Origin: Mucilaginibacter aquatilis
GTDB lineage: Bacteria; Bacteroidota; Bacteroidia; Sphingobacteriales; Sphingobacteriaceae
DNA: 64,000 nucleotides
NCBI RefSeq assembly: GCF_009755275.1
Contig: NZ_WQLA01000001.1
Location: 1-64,000, forward strand
Direction: 5' to 3'
Position 1 is the stretch's first letter; each line of letters begins with the position of its first letter. Under the pieces are notes generated by a model, which searched no databases, had not been told where the DNA came from, and was given only the letters and a program-made list of their open reading frames with translations. The position numbers and the translations under genes are program-made. Below, piece after piece: positions 6,670 to 15,389 of this stretch.

Positions 6670-7164
6670 TTAAAACGCTTGTTTAATTTTCTCGGCAACG
6701 CTTTTCAAGCTTACAGCATCTTTTTGCTGTTTACCATCCAGCAATTTAATCACCGCTGATGAAATAACGCCACCTGTGAAATAATATAGCACTGATAGTA
6801 ATTGAGTTTGCTTAGTTCGGTTACTATGCTTTTCATTAAGGCCTAACGGTTTAGGTAAAAATACAGCCCCTAACCCGGCAGCAAGACCCAAGGCCGATCC
6901 TTTCAGCCATGTTTTTTTATCACCTAAGCCTGCAACACTATAGTAAATTGTATTGCTAACAATATCTCCGCTAAGGGTAAGATAATATAGCTGATCACCC
7001 TCTGGTGGTTTAACACCGGCTTTATCAAATAACTTAGTTAACGATTCCATCCCCAGCAAATCCATGCGAGGAGCTTCTTCATCTTTTTTCTTAATTACCT
7101 GATGTAAAACGGTAACGGCGCAAGCACCTGCCAAACCACCAATTAATGCGTGTAATACTTTCAT
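6670..7164 (-). CDS. hypothetical membrane-associated protein
   Basis: Not recognised. From the ATG at 7164 the product has 164 residues (a TTG 60 bases upstream would add an unlikely N-terminus). It begins with a glycine-rich hydrophobic segment (MKVLHALIGGLAGACAVTVLHQV), has two further hydrophobic stretches (GSALGLAAGLGAVFLPKPLGL and LLSVLYYFTGGVISSAVIKLL), and ends with a charged amphipathic helix. The GxxxG-like spacing suggests packed membrane helices. It is divergent from the ABC ATPase gene, whose start lies 98 bases away. Confidence 0.6.
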   Translation of the reverse strand: MKVLHALIGGLAGACAVTVLHQVIKKKDEEAPRMDLLGMESLTKLFDKAGVKPPEGDQLYYLTLSGDIVSNTIYYSVAGLGDKKTWLKGSALGLAAGLGAVFLPKPLGLNEKHSNRTKQTQLLSVLYYFTGGVISSAVIKLLDGKQQKDAVSLKSVAEKIKQAF

Positions 7165-7262
7165 GAGGAGTATTTTATTTAACTGTAGAATAAACAAAAC
7201 GCAGTTTTTGTTCGGTTCACACACTATAATTTTTAATATTGCGCAAACATCAATCCGTTTGC

Positions 7263-8726
7263 ATGCACATTATTTCGGTTCAAAATATTACAGTTAAATA
7301 TTTGCAGCATGTTTTGTTGCAAAATTTGAGCATTACTATTGAAGAAGGACAGCACTGGCTCATAACCGGCCAAAGCGGCTCGGGCAAAACGGTTATTTTG
7401 AATGTGCTGGCTGGTTTAATGAAGCCGTTTGCCGGAGTTATTGCTTTAAAGGAAGGACTTGGCAGTAAGAATATAACACTGGTTACCTCTCGCCATCATT
7501 TCAAAGACAAAACCAACACCAGTACCAATATGTACTATCAGCAACGTTATAACTCGTCAGACGCTGACCAGGCTTTAACCGTAGCACAACACCTGGAAAG
7601 CAAACAACCCGACAATATTGAAAATGGTTATTGGACCATTGACAAAGTTACTGACCTGCTATCATTGCAACCGCTGCTTAGTAAAGAACTTATTAAGCTT
7701 TCAAATGGAGAAACAAAACGGCTGCGACTGGCTGCGGCACTCCTTTCGCAACCACAGGTGCTTTTGTTAGATGATCCACTGTCGGGCCTTGATCAGCAAA
7801 CACAATCGCGTTTCAACACAATTTTAGGAGCTTTAACAGATTCAGGCATAACAGTAATTATGTCGGGGAGTGGGCATGAAATTCCGGATGTTATTACGCA
7901 CGTTGCCGTTTTAAAAGCGGGAACTATAGTTAACAGCCTACCCGCTCATGAATATAGCCCTTCAAAGGAGTATCAGGATAATAATCCCGACATAACTGCT
8001 TTATCATCACTTGTAAAAGAGTTTCCCCTGTCTCAACATAACTGGATTGTCAACATGAACTATGTTCATGTAAAGTACGATGAGCATGTTATTTTAAATA
8101 ACATTAACTGGCAAGTTAAGCCTGGCGATCATTGGGCGTTGTTTGGACATAATGGTGCCGGAAAGTCAACGCTATTAAGTTTGATAAACGGCGATAACCC
8201 ACAGGCTTATGCTAACAACATTATTTTATTTGACAAAAAACGCGGCACAGGTGAAAGCATATGGGATATAAAAAAGAAAACCGGCTTTGTATCGCCAGAG
8301 CTTTACCAGTACTTCCCTACAGATCAAACCGCCTTACAGGTTATCGAATCGGGATATTATGACACACAAGGGCTATTCAGGCCATCAAGTGCAAGTAAAC
8401 GAAATAAGGCTATGGAATGGTTGGAGGCATTACATATTGAGCAATACGCCACTCAGCTGCTAAAACATATACCTGCCAGCGCGCAACGCCTGTGCCTGCT
8501 GGCCCGTGCGCTTATAAAAATGCCCGACTTGTTAATTTTAGATGAGCCATGCCAAGGGCTTGATAAGCAACAGCGTATTCATTTCAATCAGCTAATTGAT
8601 GTAATAATGGCTAACACCGGCACTACCCTTATTTACGTTACGCATTATGCTAATGAGCTGCCCACCTGTATTAACAAAATACTGGCCTTAAAAAATGGTG
8701 AGATTGTGGATGCAGCTATGGTATAA
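7263..8726 (+). CDS. ModF/PhrA-like protein with two ABC ATPase domains
   Basis: A 487-residue cytosolic protein with two tandem ABC ATPase domains and no membrane segment. Domain 1 has Walker A GQSGSGKT, signature LSNGETKR and Walker B LLLDDP. Domain 2 (from about residue 265) has Walker A GHNGAGKS and Walker B LLILDEP, but its signature is IPASAQRL instead of LSGGQ. This layout is that of ModF, linked to molybdate transport in E. coli; no molybdate permease genes are nearby, so the role here is open. The ATG at 7263 starts right before the first beta strand; a TTG 24 bases upstream is less likely. Confidence 0.8.
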   Translation: MHIISVQNITVKYLQHVLLQNLSITIEEGQHWLITGQSGSGKTVILNVLAGLMKPFAGVIALKEGLGSKNITLVTSRHHFKDKTNTSTNMYYQQRYNSSDADQALTVAQHLESKQPDNIENGYWTIDKVTDLLSLQPLLSKELIKLSNGETKRLRLAAALLSQPQVLLLDDPLSGLDQQTQSRFNTILGALTDSGITVIMSGSGHEIPDVITHVAVLKAGTIVNSLPAHEYSPSKEYQDNNPDITALSSLVKEFPLSQHNWIVNMNYVHVKYDEHVILNNINWQVKPGDHWALFGHNGAGKSTLLSLINGDNPQAYANNIILFDKKRGTGESIWDIKKKTGFVSPELYQYFPTDQTALQVIESGYYDTQGLFRPSSASKRNKAMEWLEALHIEQYATQLLKHIPASAQRLCLLARALIKMPDLLILDEPCQGLDKQQRIHFNQLIDVIMANTGTTLIYVTHYANELPTCINKILALKNGEIVDAAMV

Positions 8727-8742
8727 AGGGTTACATTAAGGC

Positions 8743-9456
8743 ATGAAACAACTAATTCATCTTTTTCTGCTATTAAATATTTACGGACCGGTATCAGCCC
8801 AGTCATTTGCTATTATTAATGATACCGATGATTTTGTAATTGTACGTGAAAATCCCAATGTTAAATCAAAAGTAAGAGGTAAGCTACACATTAATGAAAT
8901 ATTCAGTTATGATGCCAGTTCAAAAGCAGAATGGGTTGAAATTTACCGGGAAGATAGTAGAAACACAGGACTTGAAGGTTATATACAGAAAAGCGAGTTA
9001 TTGCCTCTGAGCTTGTTCAAAAGTACAACGAGTCATTCGATCACAAATAATAGTGTAACTGTTATGAGCGGGAGCATGACACTTAAGCTTACATCAAAAC
9101 CTTTCAATGCTAAAAATCACAAATTAAAGTTTGAAAATCCTTATCCCCAATGCAAAAATTGTATACTTATCTTAAGTAAAATTGACAATAGGTTTTTGTG
9201 GGGCACAGATGGTGGAGCTCCCAAAAAAGCTGTTAAATCGTTAAATATGACTTTCAAAGGCTTACTGGTAAGTATTCCAACAAGCGCATTTAGTGACCTT
9301 TATGAACCAGTTTTGAATAGTATACAAGTTTTTCAAAACAAGAAGACAATATATATTCAAATGGATAACGGCGACGGAGCAGGTGGATATACAGTAATTT
9401 GGGTTATTAAAAATGGCCACTATATAAAAAGGTACCTTGATGATAGCCATGCTTAA
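8743..9456 (+). CDS. secreted protein with N-terminal SH3-like region, function unknown
   Basis: A 237-residue protein with a cleavable signal peptide (MKQLIHLFLLLNIYGPVSAQ). Residues 22-85 resemble a bacterial SH3-like repeat (FVIVRENPNVKSKVRGKLHINEIFSY ... EGYIQKSELLPL), the pattern of envelope proteins that bind cell-wall peptides. The rest is beta-rich with a Cys-x-x-Cys pair (YPQCKNCIL) and is not recognised. It starts 16 bases after the ABC gene and may be cotranscribed. It is a typical lineage-specific periplasmic protein. Confidence 0.6.
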   Translation: MKQLIHLFLLLNIYGPVSAQSFAIINDTDDFVIVRENPNVKSKVRGKLHINEIFSYDASSKAEWVEIYREDSRNTGLEGYIQKSELLPLSLFKSTTSHSITNNSVTVMSGSMTLKLTSKPFNAKNHKLKFENPYPQCKNCILILSKIDNRFLWGTDGGAPKKAVKSLNMTFKGLLVSIPTSAFSDLYEPVLNSIQVFQNKKTIYIQMDNGDGAGGYTVIWVIKNGHYIKRYLDDSHA

Positions 9457-9521
9457 TAAGTATCACTCATCAAAGTGTCAAATCTTACCCTAACAATAGC
9501 TTAACCAAGCAATCAACTACG

Positions 9522-9529
9522 TATCTTTG
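9522..9529 (+). promoter_or_regulatory. -7 element for mqnC
   Basis: TATCTTTG matches TAnnTTTG exactly and ends 3 bases before the ATG at 9533, implying an essentially leaderless mRNA, or that the promoter serves a later start. Confidence 0.5.
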
Positions 9530-9532
9530 TAC

Positions 9533-10657
9533 ATGAATACTGCCGATTTGTTGCAACGCGCGCTCCGGTTCGATTTTTTGAGCAAGGACGAAGGCGTTTA
9601 TCTGTATCATAATGCAACCACTCCAGAATTGATGTACGTGGCTAATGAGCTGCGGAAAATTCAGGTTCCACATGGCAAAGTTACCTGGCAAATTGATCGT
9701 AATGTTAATACTACTAACGTTTGTATAGCAAACTGTAAGTTTTGCAATTTCTTTCGTCGTCCGGGTCATGAGGATAGCTACATTACGGATATTGACACTT
9801 ATAAAATCAAAATTGAGGAAACGTTCCGATACGGTGGCGATCAGCTCTTATTACAGGGCGGACATCACCCCGACTTAGGTTTGAAATTCTATACTGATCT
9901 TTTTAAAGAGCTTAAGGAGCTATACCCTGCTTTAAAACTGCATTCATTAGGTCCGCCCGAGATTGCACACGTATCGAAGTTAGAAGGACTAAGCCATATT
10001 GAGGTGCTTACTGCCATGAAAGCAGCAGGGCTCGACTCCCTTCCGGGTGCAGGAGCCGAAATTTTGAACGACCGCGTACGCAGGCTGATATCTAAAGGTA
10101 AATGTGGTGGAAAGGAATGGCTGGGTGTTATGCGTGCGGCGCACAAAATCAACTTGCCAACATCGGCAACTATGATGTTTGGGCATGTTGAAACCATTGA
10201 TGAGCGTTTCGAACATTTAGTTTGGATAAGAGAAGTACAATCTGAAAAGCCTGAAGGTAATTATGGTTTTACGGCATTTATTCCGTGGCCATTTCAGGAT
10301 GACGGAACGCTTTTACGTAAGGTTCGTGGCATAACCAACACGGTAACCGGCGATGAATATTTACGTATGATTGCTTTGAGCCGCATAATGCTACCAAATG
10401 TAAAAAACATACAGGCATCGTGGCTTACCGTTGGTAAACAGGTTGCACAATTATGCCTACATGCAGGTGCCAATGACTTTGGCTCAATTATGATTGAAGA
10501 GAATGTGGTATCGGCAGCAGGCGCACCGCACCGTTTCACCGCGCAGGGTATACAAAACTCGATACGCGAAGCAGGTTTTGAACCTCAGTTACGTAATCAG
10601 AAATATGAATGGCGAGAAATGCCTGAACAGTTGGAAGAGCAGGTAATTAACTACTAA
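9533..10657 (+). CDS. mqnC: cyclic dehypoxanthinyl futalosine synthase (radical SAM)
   Basis: A 374-residue radical SAM enzyme of the futalosine route to menaquinone; MqnC cyclises dehypoxanthinyl futalosine. The 4Fe-4S cluster motif CxxxCxxC is Cys64, Cys68, Cys71 (CIANCKFC), and the barrel continues with LLLQGGHHPDLGL. The C-terminal segment GANDFGSIMIEENVVSAAG is the MqnC form rather than that of the paralogue MqnE, which also acts in this route. The start is the ATG at 9533, directly after a promoter-like TATCTTTG. Other mqn genes are not in the window. A terminator shared with the convergent ferritin gene follows. Confidence 0.9.
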   Translation: MNTADLLQRALRFDFLSKDEGVYLYHNATTPELMYVANELRKIQVPHGKVTWQIDRNVNTTNVCIANCKFCNFFRRPGHEDSYITDIDTYKIKIEETFRYGGDQLLLQGGHHPDLGLKFYTDLFKELKELYPALKLHSLGPPEIAHVSKLEGLSHIEVLTAMKAAGLDSLPGAGAEILNDRVRRLISKGKCGGKEWLGVMRAAHKINLPTSATMMFGHVETIDERFEHLVWIREVQSEKPEGNYGFTAFIPWPFQDDGTLLRKVRGITNTVTGDEYLRMIALSRIMLPNVKNIQASWLTVGKQVAQLCLHAGANDFGSIMIEENVVSAAGAPHRFTAQGIQNSIREAGFEPQLRNQKYEWREMPEQLEEQVINY

Positions 10658-10681
10658 TATTTCCGCTCTGATACATAAAAC

Positions 10682-10714
10682 AAAAAGCAGCTCAATGAGC
10701 TGCTTTTTGTTTTT
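10682..10714. terminator. bidirectional terminator between mqnC and the ferritin-like gene
   Basis: AAAAAGCAGCTC pairs perfectly with GAGCTGCTTTTT around AAT, with T-runs on both strands, lying between two convergent genes. Confidence 0.9.
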
Positions 10715-10727
10715 ACACTATTTGAGC

Positions 10728-11642
10728 TTACTTAACAAAGTTAGTTAAAATGGCTAGTGTATCATTAGTTGACAATATTTCGTCAAATGCCTCTGTGGCT
10801 GCTTTAGCACCAGCAATACCTGATAATTCGGCACCTGCTTGAGCTGTGGTAGCTTCGTTAGCATAAATTGGGTTAGTTGCAGCAGTTGCGGCAGCTGTAA
10901 CGGTAATACCACTTGCTGTAGTACCATCACCTGTTACCCATGAACGGAAGTTTGCAGGCGCACCGGCACGTGTTGCACGTAAACGACGGATATAAGCAGC
11001 GTGACGTGCTTCAACCGAGTGAATATTTAATGCTGCGGTAAGTACTACCTGGTTACCTTTTAAGAAACCAGCCTGGCCTTTGTAAGCACGTACACCGGTA
11101 TCTTCAAATGCTTGAGATACTGCTAAGAAAATATCGTAGTTAGTAAATACTGCACTAAACGGACCAGCACCCGGTACGCCTTTAGCAGCACCTGAATAGT
11201 CATAGCTGGTTGAGAAAGTACCTGCAGGGATAGCTGCAGTGCTGCGTGCCTTGTTAGCGGCCGATTCATTAGCTGAGGTTAATACGCTTCTTAAGAAAGT
11301 AACGTGGTTGTTTTCATCAGCCTGAATTAATTTGATAGCGTTTAAATCATTGGTTGGAATAGCCAATGTGCCTGCAGTTGCACGAGCAACGGCTGTATTG
11401 TAAAACGTAGCCTCAACTAATTCAGCAGTAAGTGCAAAGTTAAGCACATCATTTACCGATGAAGTAGCAGTTTGACCGTAAGCTTTTTTGAATAAGGTAC
11501 CGAAAGCAAATGGCAATGCAGCCACTGCTACCTTTGAGCCAAAGCTGGTAATGTTTTTTATAGCAGCGCGGCGCGGACTGATTCTGTCGGCAAACTCCGG
11601 ATCAGCTGCTTGAATATCGTTGAATAAATTAAGAATATCCAT
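10728..11642 (-). CDS. ferritin-like domain protein 1 with internal Tat-type signal
   Basis: A 304-residue member of the Ferritin_2/desiccation-related group: a four-helix bundle with the recurring carboxylate-histidine pairs ALTAELVEATFYNTA, ADENNHVTFLR, AFEDTGVRAY and SVEARHAAYIR. The N-terminus has SPRRAAIKN about 22 residues in, followed by a hydrophobic run (VAVAALPFAFGTLF), a Tat-like signal set further from the N-terminus than usual. An Ala/Thr-rich insertion lies near residues 245-275. It follows the second ferritin-like gene by 29 bases, and the two probably form an operon of envelope or periplasmic stress proteins; iron binding is inferred. Confidence 0.8.
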   Translation of the reverse strand: MDILNLFNDIQAADPEFADRISPRRAAIKNITSFGSKVAVAALPFAFGTLFKKAYGQTATSSVNDVLNFALTAELVEATFYNTAVARATAGTLAIPTNDLNAIKLIQADENNHVTFLRSVLTSANESAANKARSTAAIPAGTFSTSYDYSGAAKGVPGAGPFSAVFTNYDIFLAVSQAFEDTGVRAYKGQAGFLKGNQVVLTAALNIHSVEARHAAYIRRLRATRAGAPANFRSWVTGDGTTASGITVTAAATAATNPIYANEATTAQAGAELSGIAGAKAATEAFDEILSTNDTLAILTNFVK

Positions 11643-11671
11643 GTTGTGTTTTTCTAAAATAAGGTAAACAA

Positions 11672-12361
11672 TTATGCGCCTAATCCCGGAGCTGATATTT
11701 TAAATCCTTGCAAGAAGGCGTTAGCCTGAGGAATTACCTGTGCAGGAGTTTGTGATTTTTCTAAACCGGTATTCATGTCCAAAATGGTTGAATCGGCAAA
11801 GTTCAAGCCCAGTAAATTGCGGATTAAAGCTGCGTGGCGAGCCTCTACCGATACAATTTTACCTGCTAATACCAAGTAATCAACAGTTTGTATCATGTAA
11901 CCTACGCCATTGTAGGCTGCTACACCTAAATCTTCGAATGTTTTAGCAGCGCCTAACACGTTTGCACGGTCAGAGAAATTGATCGCAGAAAAATTCGGGG
12001 TTAGTTCAGGGATAGCGTTGCTACCTAATGCTTTTTTGAAAAACTCACGGTGAATAACCTCATGATCACGAATTTCGGTAAGTAGGGCGCGCTCATCAGC
12101 ACTGATACCGTTGTACGGATTTGAAATAACCTGAGTGTAGAATGCTGCTTCGAGCTGCTCTAAGGCATAGGCATAGTTTAAAACTGCCAAATCGCCCGAA
12201 CCAATATCTACCGGTTGAAAATCAGTACCATCATTTTTTTTACAAGATGAAATGCTGGTCATCAATCCCGCCGCTACCGCACTGGCACCGGCAAACCTTA
12301 AAAAGGACCGCCGGGCCATACCTTGCCCAGCAAGAAAACTTTCTTGTGTTGTTGTTTTCAT
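11672..12361 (-). CDS. ferritin-like domain protein 2, Tat lipoprotein
   Basis: A 229-residue paralogue of the downstream ferritin-like protein. It has a clear Tat signal (ARRSFLRFAG, hydrophobic AVAAGLMTSI) ending in a lipobox ISSC, so it should be exported folded, possibly with metal already inserted, and lipidated. The bundle carries ALEQLEAAFYTQV, IRDHEVIHREFF, TFEDLGVAAYNG and SVEARHAALIR, matching the carboxylate/histidine pattern of protein 1. Family members are common next to stress or desiccation genes. First gene of the pair; no standard -7 box was found within 120 bases upstream, so an alternative sigma factor may be used. Confidence 0.82.
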   Translation of the reverse strand: MKTTTQESFLAGQGMARRSFLRFAGASAVAAGLMTSISSCKKNDGTDFQPVDIGSGDLAVLNYAYALEQLEAAFYTQVISNPYNGISADERALLTEIRDHEVIHREFFKKALGSNAIPELTPNFSAINFSDRANVLGAAKTFEDLGVAAYNGVGYMIQTVDYLVLAGKIVSVEARHAALIRNLLGLNFADSTILDMNTGLEKSQTPAQVIPQANAFLQGFKISAPGLGA

Positions 12362-12467
12362 AAGGAAATACGTTAATTATTAGATTAGTTATAGTACAAG
12401 ATACGCGGTACAAAGTTTTACAGTTTTCTAACAATTCAAATATTTCTCACAACCACAGTGTTTTACC

Positions 12468-12475
12468 TATATTTG
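12468..12475 (+). promoter_or_regulatory. -7 element for scpB
   Basis: TATATTTG, exact match to TAnnTTTG, ending 5 bases before the scpB ATG. Confidence 0.5.
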
Positions 12476-12480
12476 ATGCG

Positions 12481-13038
12481 ATGTTAATTGAACAAAACGT
12501 TGAGGCACTGATATTTGCCTCCGAGCAAGGAATACGTGTTGAGGAAATAATTTTTTGTCTTCAGGCCGCTTTAAATACCGAGGTTGATGAAGCCGTAATA
12601 GCCAAAGCAATTGAGGCTATTAAAAGAAAGTATGATGATGAACTGCTTGCCATTGAGTTAGTGAAAATTAATAGTGGCTATCAGTTTTTAACCAAAAAGA
12701 GTTACCACCAAGTAATAAGCCAGCTCCAGTTACAACGTTCAAAAAAGAAGCTGAGCCAGGCAGCGCTCGAAACGCTGGCTATTATTGCATACAAACAACC
12801 CGTAACCAAATTAGAGGTTGAACAAATACGAGGTGTTAACTGCGACTACTCTATACAAAAGCTGCTGGAGAAAGAACTGATCAGCATTACCGGAAAAGCC
12901 GATACCGTTGGCAAACCGTTGCTATATGGAACCAGTAACTTGTTTGCCGATTATATGGGAATTAACAGCATTAGCGACCTGCCTTTGCTCACCGAAACAA
13001 CTAATGCTACAAATAGCATTGGAAATGAGCAGGAATAA
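12481..13038 (+). CDS. scpB: segregation and condensation protein B
   Basis: A 185-residue ScpB, the kleisin-associated subunit of the SMC-ScpA-ScpB condensin that organises and segregates the chromosome. Two winged-helix domains are seen: residues 1-80 (NVEALIFASEQGIRVEEI) and 85-165, with the family signature LSQAALETLAIIAYKQPVTKLEVEQIRGVNC. It is of ordinary length. scpA is not adjacent, which is common in Bacteroidota. A TATATTTG box lies immediately upstream. Confidence 0.92.
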   Translation: MLIEQNVEALIFASEQGIRVEEIIFCLQAALNTEVDEAVIAKAIEAIKRKYDDELLAIELVKINSGYQFLTKKSYHQVISQLQLQRSKKKLSQAALETLAIIAYKQPVTKLEVEQIRGVNCDYSIQKLLEKELISITGKADTVGKPLLYGTSNLFADYMGINSISDLPLLTETTNATNSIGNEQE

Positions 13039-13155
13039 ATTTTTGTTGCCTTTTTGCCGAATTTGAATTTTAATTATTTTTGAATCATAAACTATTGCAA
13101 AACGCTATCTTCAAATATCGTTTAGGAACAAAAAATTAACATAACAACATTCACT

Positions 13156-13353
13156 ATGCAAACGCCAACACTAACTGCAGGCAAACGCGTTTCCCCTAAA
13201 AACGACTTTGCCAAAAAAGCGGCCAACGAGCCGGCTGAGCAAAAGAAATTTGATGACGACGAAGATTTTGATGACGACTTTGATGATGAATCATTAAACG
13301 ACCTGGACTATGATGGTGCAGGCAGTTATGATGACGAAGACGACGATTTTTAA
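13156..13353 (+). CDS. small protein with basic N-terminus and polyacidic tail
   Basis: A 65-residue hypothetical protein. Residues 1-30 carry several lysines and one arginine; residues 31-65 are nearly all Asp/Glu with Phe/Tyr spacers (FDDDEDFDDDFDDES ... YDDEDDDF). It has no signal peptide or membrane segment, so it is probably cytosolic. A dipolar disordered peptide like this could bind nucleic-acid-binding proteins or RNA polymerase, as acidic delta-like proteins do, but that is only analogy. It has its own 117-base upstream region and a strong terminator after it, so it is an independent gene. Confidence 0.65.
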   Translation: MQTPTLTAGKRVSPKNDFAKKAANEPAEQKKFDDDEDFDDDFDDESLNDLDYDGAGSYDDEDDDF

Positions 13354-13381
13354 TCAATAACAAGCAATCAAAATATTGTCA

Positions 13382-13419
13382 GCATCCGGCTCAAAAAAAG
13401 AGCCGGATGCTTTTGTTTT
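13382..13419 (+). terminator. intrinsic terminator after the acidic protein
   Basis: GCATCCGGCTC pairs perfectly with GAGCCGGATGC around a run of A, followed by TTTTGTTTT. Confidence 0.9.
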
Positions 13420-13425
13420 AAGCCC

Positions 13426-13433
13426 TATCTTTG
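13426..13433 (+). promoter_or_regulatory. -7 element for the acyltransferase-like gene
   Basis: TATCTTTG, exact match, ending 4 bases before the ATG at 13438 and directly following a terminator. Confidence 0.5.
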
Positions 13434-13437
13434 TTAA

Positions 13438-14556
13438 ATGACCGTTACCCAAGTTACCGATAAACGCACCCGCCAGGCGTTTTTAGATACCGCCCGTAAA
13501 ATTTATGAAAACGACACCAATTTCATTTGCCCACTGGACGATGACATTGAGGCTGTTTTCGCTGCTCAAAAGAATCCGTTTTTTGGGTTTGGTGAGGCCA
13601 TTAGATGGGTATTAACCGATAGTAATAACAATTTAATTGGCCGGGTTGCAGCATTCATTAATGAAAAGAAGGCATACAATTATGAGCAGCCTACCGGTGG
13701 CATGGGCTTTTTTGAGTGTATTGATGATGAAAAGGCTGCCTTTTTACTATTTGACACCGCTAAGGCATGGTTACAGCAACATGGCATGCAGGCTATGGAC
13801 GGCCCTATTAACTTTGGTGAAAACGATATGTTTTGGGGTTTGCTTATTGAAGGCTTTGTACCGCAATCATACGGCATGAACTATAACCCTCCTTATTACA
13901 AAAATTTTTTTGATGCTTACGGTTTTAAAACGCAGTACGAGCAAATAACTAATCACATTGATGCACATAAACCTTTCCCGGAGCGTTTTACCAAAATAGC
14001 CAACTGGGTTGCCCAAAAGCCCGGATACAGATTTGAACACTTAAGATCATCAGAGATTGAAAGCTTTGCCAGTCATTTTATGGAAGTTTACAACGATGCC
14101 TGGAAAGACTTCGAAAACTTTGTTCCTATTAAACGAGACACTATTTTGGAAACCTTCCGTAAGATGAAGATGATCATGGATGAAAATCTTATTTGGTTTG
14201 CTTACGTAGACGATGAACCCGCAGCTTTTGTGGTAGTGCTACCCGATGCCAACCAAATGATTAAAGGCTTTAATGGTAAGCTTACGTTATTAAATAAAGT
14301 ACGCTTTTTGTACAATAAATGGAAAGGTGTTAACCGCATGCGGGCCATTGTAATGGGTACCAAAACCAAGTATCAAAAACACGGACTGGAATCGGCCATG
14401 TTTGTTAAGCTGAAAGAATATGTGTTACCACTGAAACAATACGACGAGATGGAGCTATCATGGGTTGGAGATTTTAACGACAAAATGCTGGCACTGCATG
14501 AGGCAATGGGCGGTGTATTTGGTAAAAAACACGCCACCATGCGTTGTATATTTTAA
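13438..14556 (+). CDS. GNAT-like acyltransferase family protein, substrate unknown
   Basis: A 372-residue protein of the large two-domain GNAT-fold family (YghO-like) seen in Bacteroidota and other bacteria. Features are the N-terminal FLDTARKIYENDTNFICPLDDDIEAVF, the central GPINFGENDMFWGLLIEGF, and the C-terminal KTKYQKHGLESAMFVKLKEYVL region where a CoA-binding loop would lie. Paralogues are usually annotated only as N-acetyltransferase. No signal peptide; predicted cytosolic. It starts 4 bases after a TATCTTTG promoter element and is convergent with the peptidase gene. Confidence 0.7.
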   Translation: MTVTQVTDKRTRQAFLDTARKIYENDTNFICPLDDDIEAVFAAQKNPFFGFGEAIRWVLTDSNNNLIGRVAAFINEKKAYNYEQPTGGMGFFECIDDEKAAFLLFDTAKAWLQQHGMQAMDGPINFGENDMFWGLLIEGFVPQSYGMNYNPPYYKNFFDAYGFKTQYEQITNHIDAHKPFPERFTKIANWVAQKPGYRFEHLRSSEIESFASHFMEVYNDAWKDFENFVPIKRDTILETFRKMKMIMDENLIWFAYVDDEPAAFVVVLPDANQMIKGFNGKLTLLNKVRFLYNKWKGVNRMRAIVMGTKTKYQKHGLESAMFVKLKEYVLPLKQYDEMELSWVGDFNDKMLALHEAMGGVFGKKHATMRCIF

Positions 14557-14590
14557 ACTTGAACTCCGCTGGAACGACTTCAAATTAATA

Positions 14591-15355
14591 TCACTTAAAA
14601 TTACGGTAACAAAGCCTAAACCTGTTTTCAAACAACTCTACGCTACCGTAACAAAGGGAAAGCGCATCTGCTGAGTTTTTACCGTTATTAAGCTGGTTTA
14701 AAAGATATTTAATGTATTGCGGGTTAGTTTTTATGATGTAATATACTATAGCGTAAGCTATACTGTATTGCACGGATGCCTTCTCTTTTTGAAGCCAGCT
14801 TTCGTCATTTGCCTCACTTAAGTACCGGGGAATGCTCAGTTTGCCTTCGTTAAGCAAGTTTCGTGCTTCAATTAAACGTGAGCGCTGCGGATCAATGTAT
14901 ACCCGTTTTCTATCGTCAAGATATAAGCCTTCAAAAAAAGTCGACATTCCCTCGTTAATCCACCTGGGTACGCCGTAAAAGTTATAATAATGCATAAAAA
15001 AGTGGCTGGCTTCATGTACAATTACGTTTTGATAATCTTCGCCTTTGTATATATAGCACTCACGTGTAACCGGCGAATAAAAACCGGTTTTTGTGAATTT
15101 TGCCTGCTGCCTGTCGCGCTCTTTTAAAAAGTCGTTACGCGAACCGTACAAGTTAATAACAACAGGCAATGAATCCGGAATAACCTGATCAAACAGCCCG
15201 TTATAAACAAATGCTTCGTAACGTATTAAATTACTTAACATGGCTGTATCATCAGCCGAAGTTTTTCTTCCTACCTGATTAATCACAACCCGCTGTCCGC
15301 TTACGCTGGCAGTTAAAAAAAGGCATAAAAAAACAGCCGGAAAAAATCTTGACAT
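14591..15355 (-). CDS. secreted gluzincin-type metallopeptidase (peptidase MA-like)
   Basis: A 254-residue protein with a cleavable signal peptide (MSRFFPAVFLCLFLTASVSGQ). It contains the zinc-peptidase motif HEASH (His114, Glu115, His118) and a downstream glutamate in RWINEGMSTFFEG (Glu135), which is the gluzincin layout HExxH plus Glu. The rest is like the collagenase/peptidase MA group known as DUF1570-type proteins. It should act in the periplasm or outside; the substrate is unknown. It follows the XRE regulator by 34 bases, so the pair may be cotranscribed. Confidence 0.75.
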   Translation of the reverse strand: MSRFFPAVFLCLFLTASVSGQRVVINQVGRKTSADDTAMLSNLIRYEAFVYNGLFDQVIPDSLPVVINLYGSRNDFLKERDRQQAKFTKTGFYSPVTRECYIYKGEDYQNVIVHEASHFFMHYYNFYGVPRWINEGMSTFFEGLYLDDRKRVYIDPQRSRLIEARNLLNEGKLSIPRYLSEANDESWLQKEKASVQYSIAYAIVYYIIKTNPQYIKYLLNQLNNGKNSADALSLCYGSVELFENRFRLCYRNFK

Positions 15356-15389
15356 ATTTTACCGGCTGTTACGTATAAATTTGAGTTTT

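Noticed and set aside
9533..10657. Assignment as MqnE instead of MqnC
   Set aside because: The C-terminal GANDFGSIMIEENVVSAAG segment and LLLQGGHHPDLG favour MqnC.
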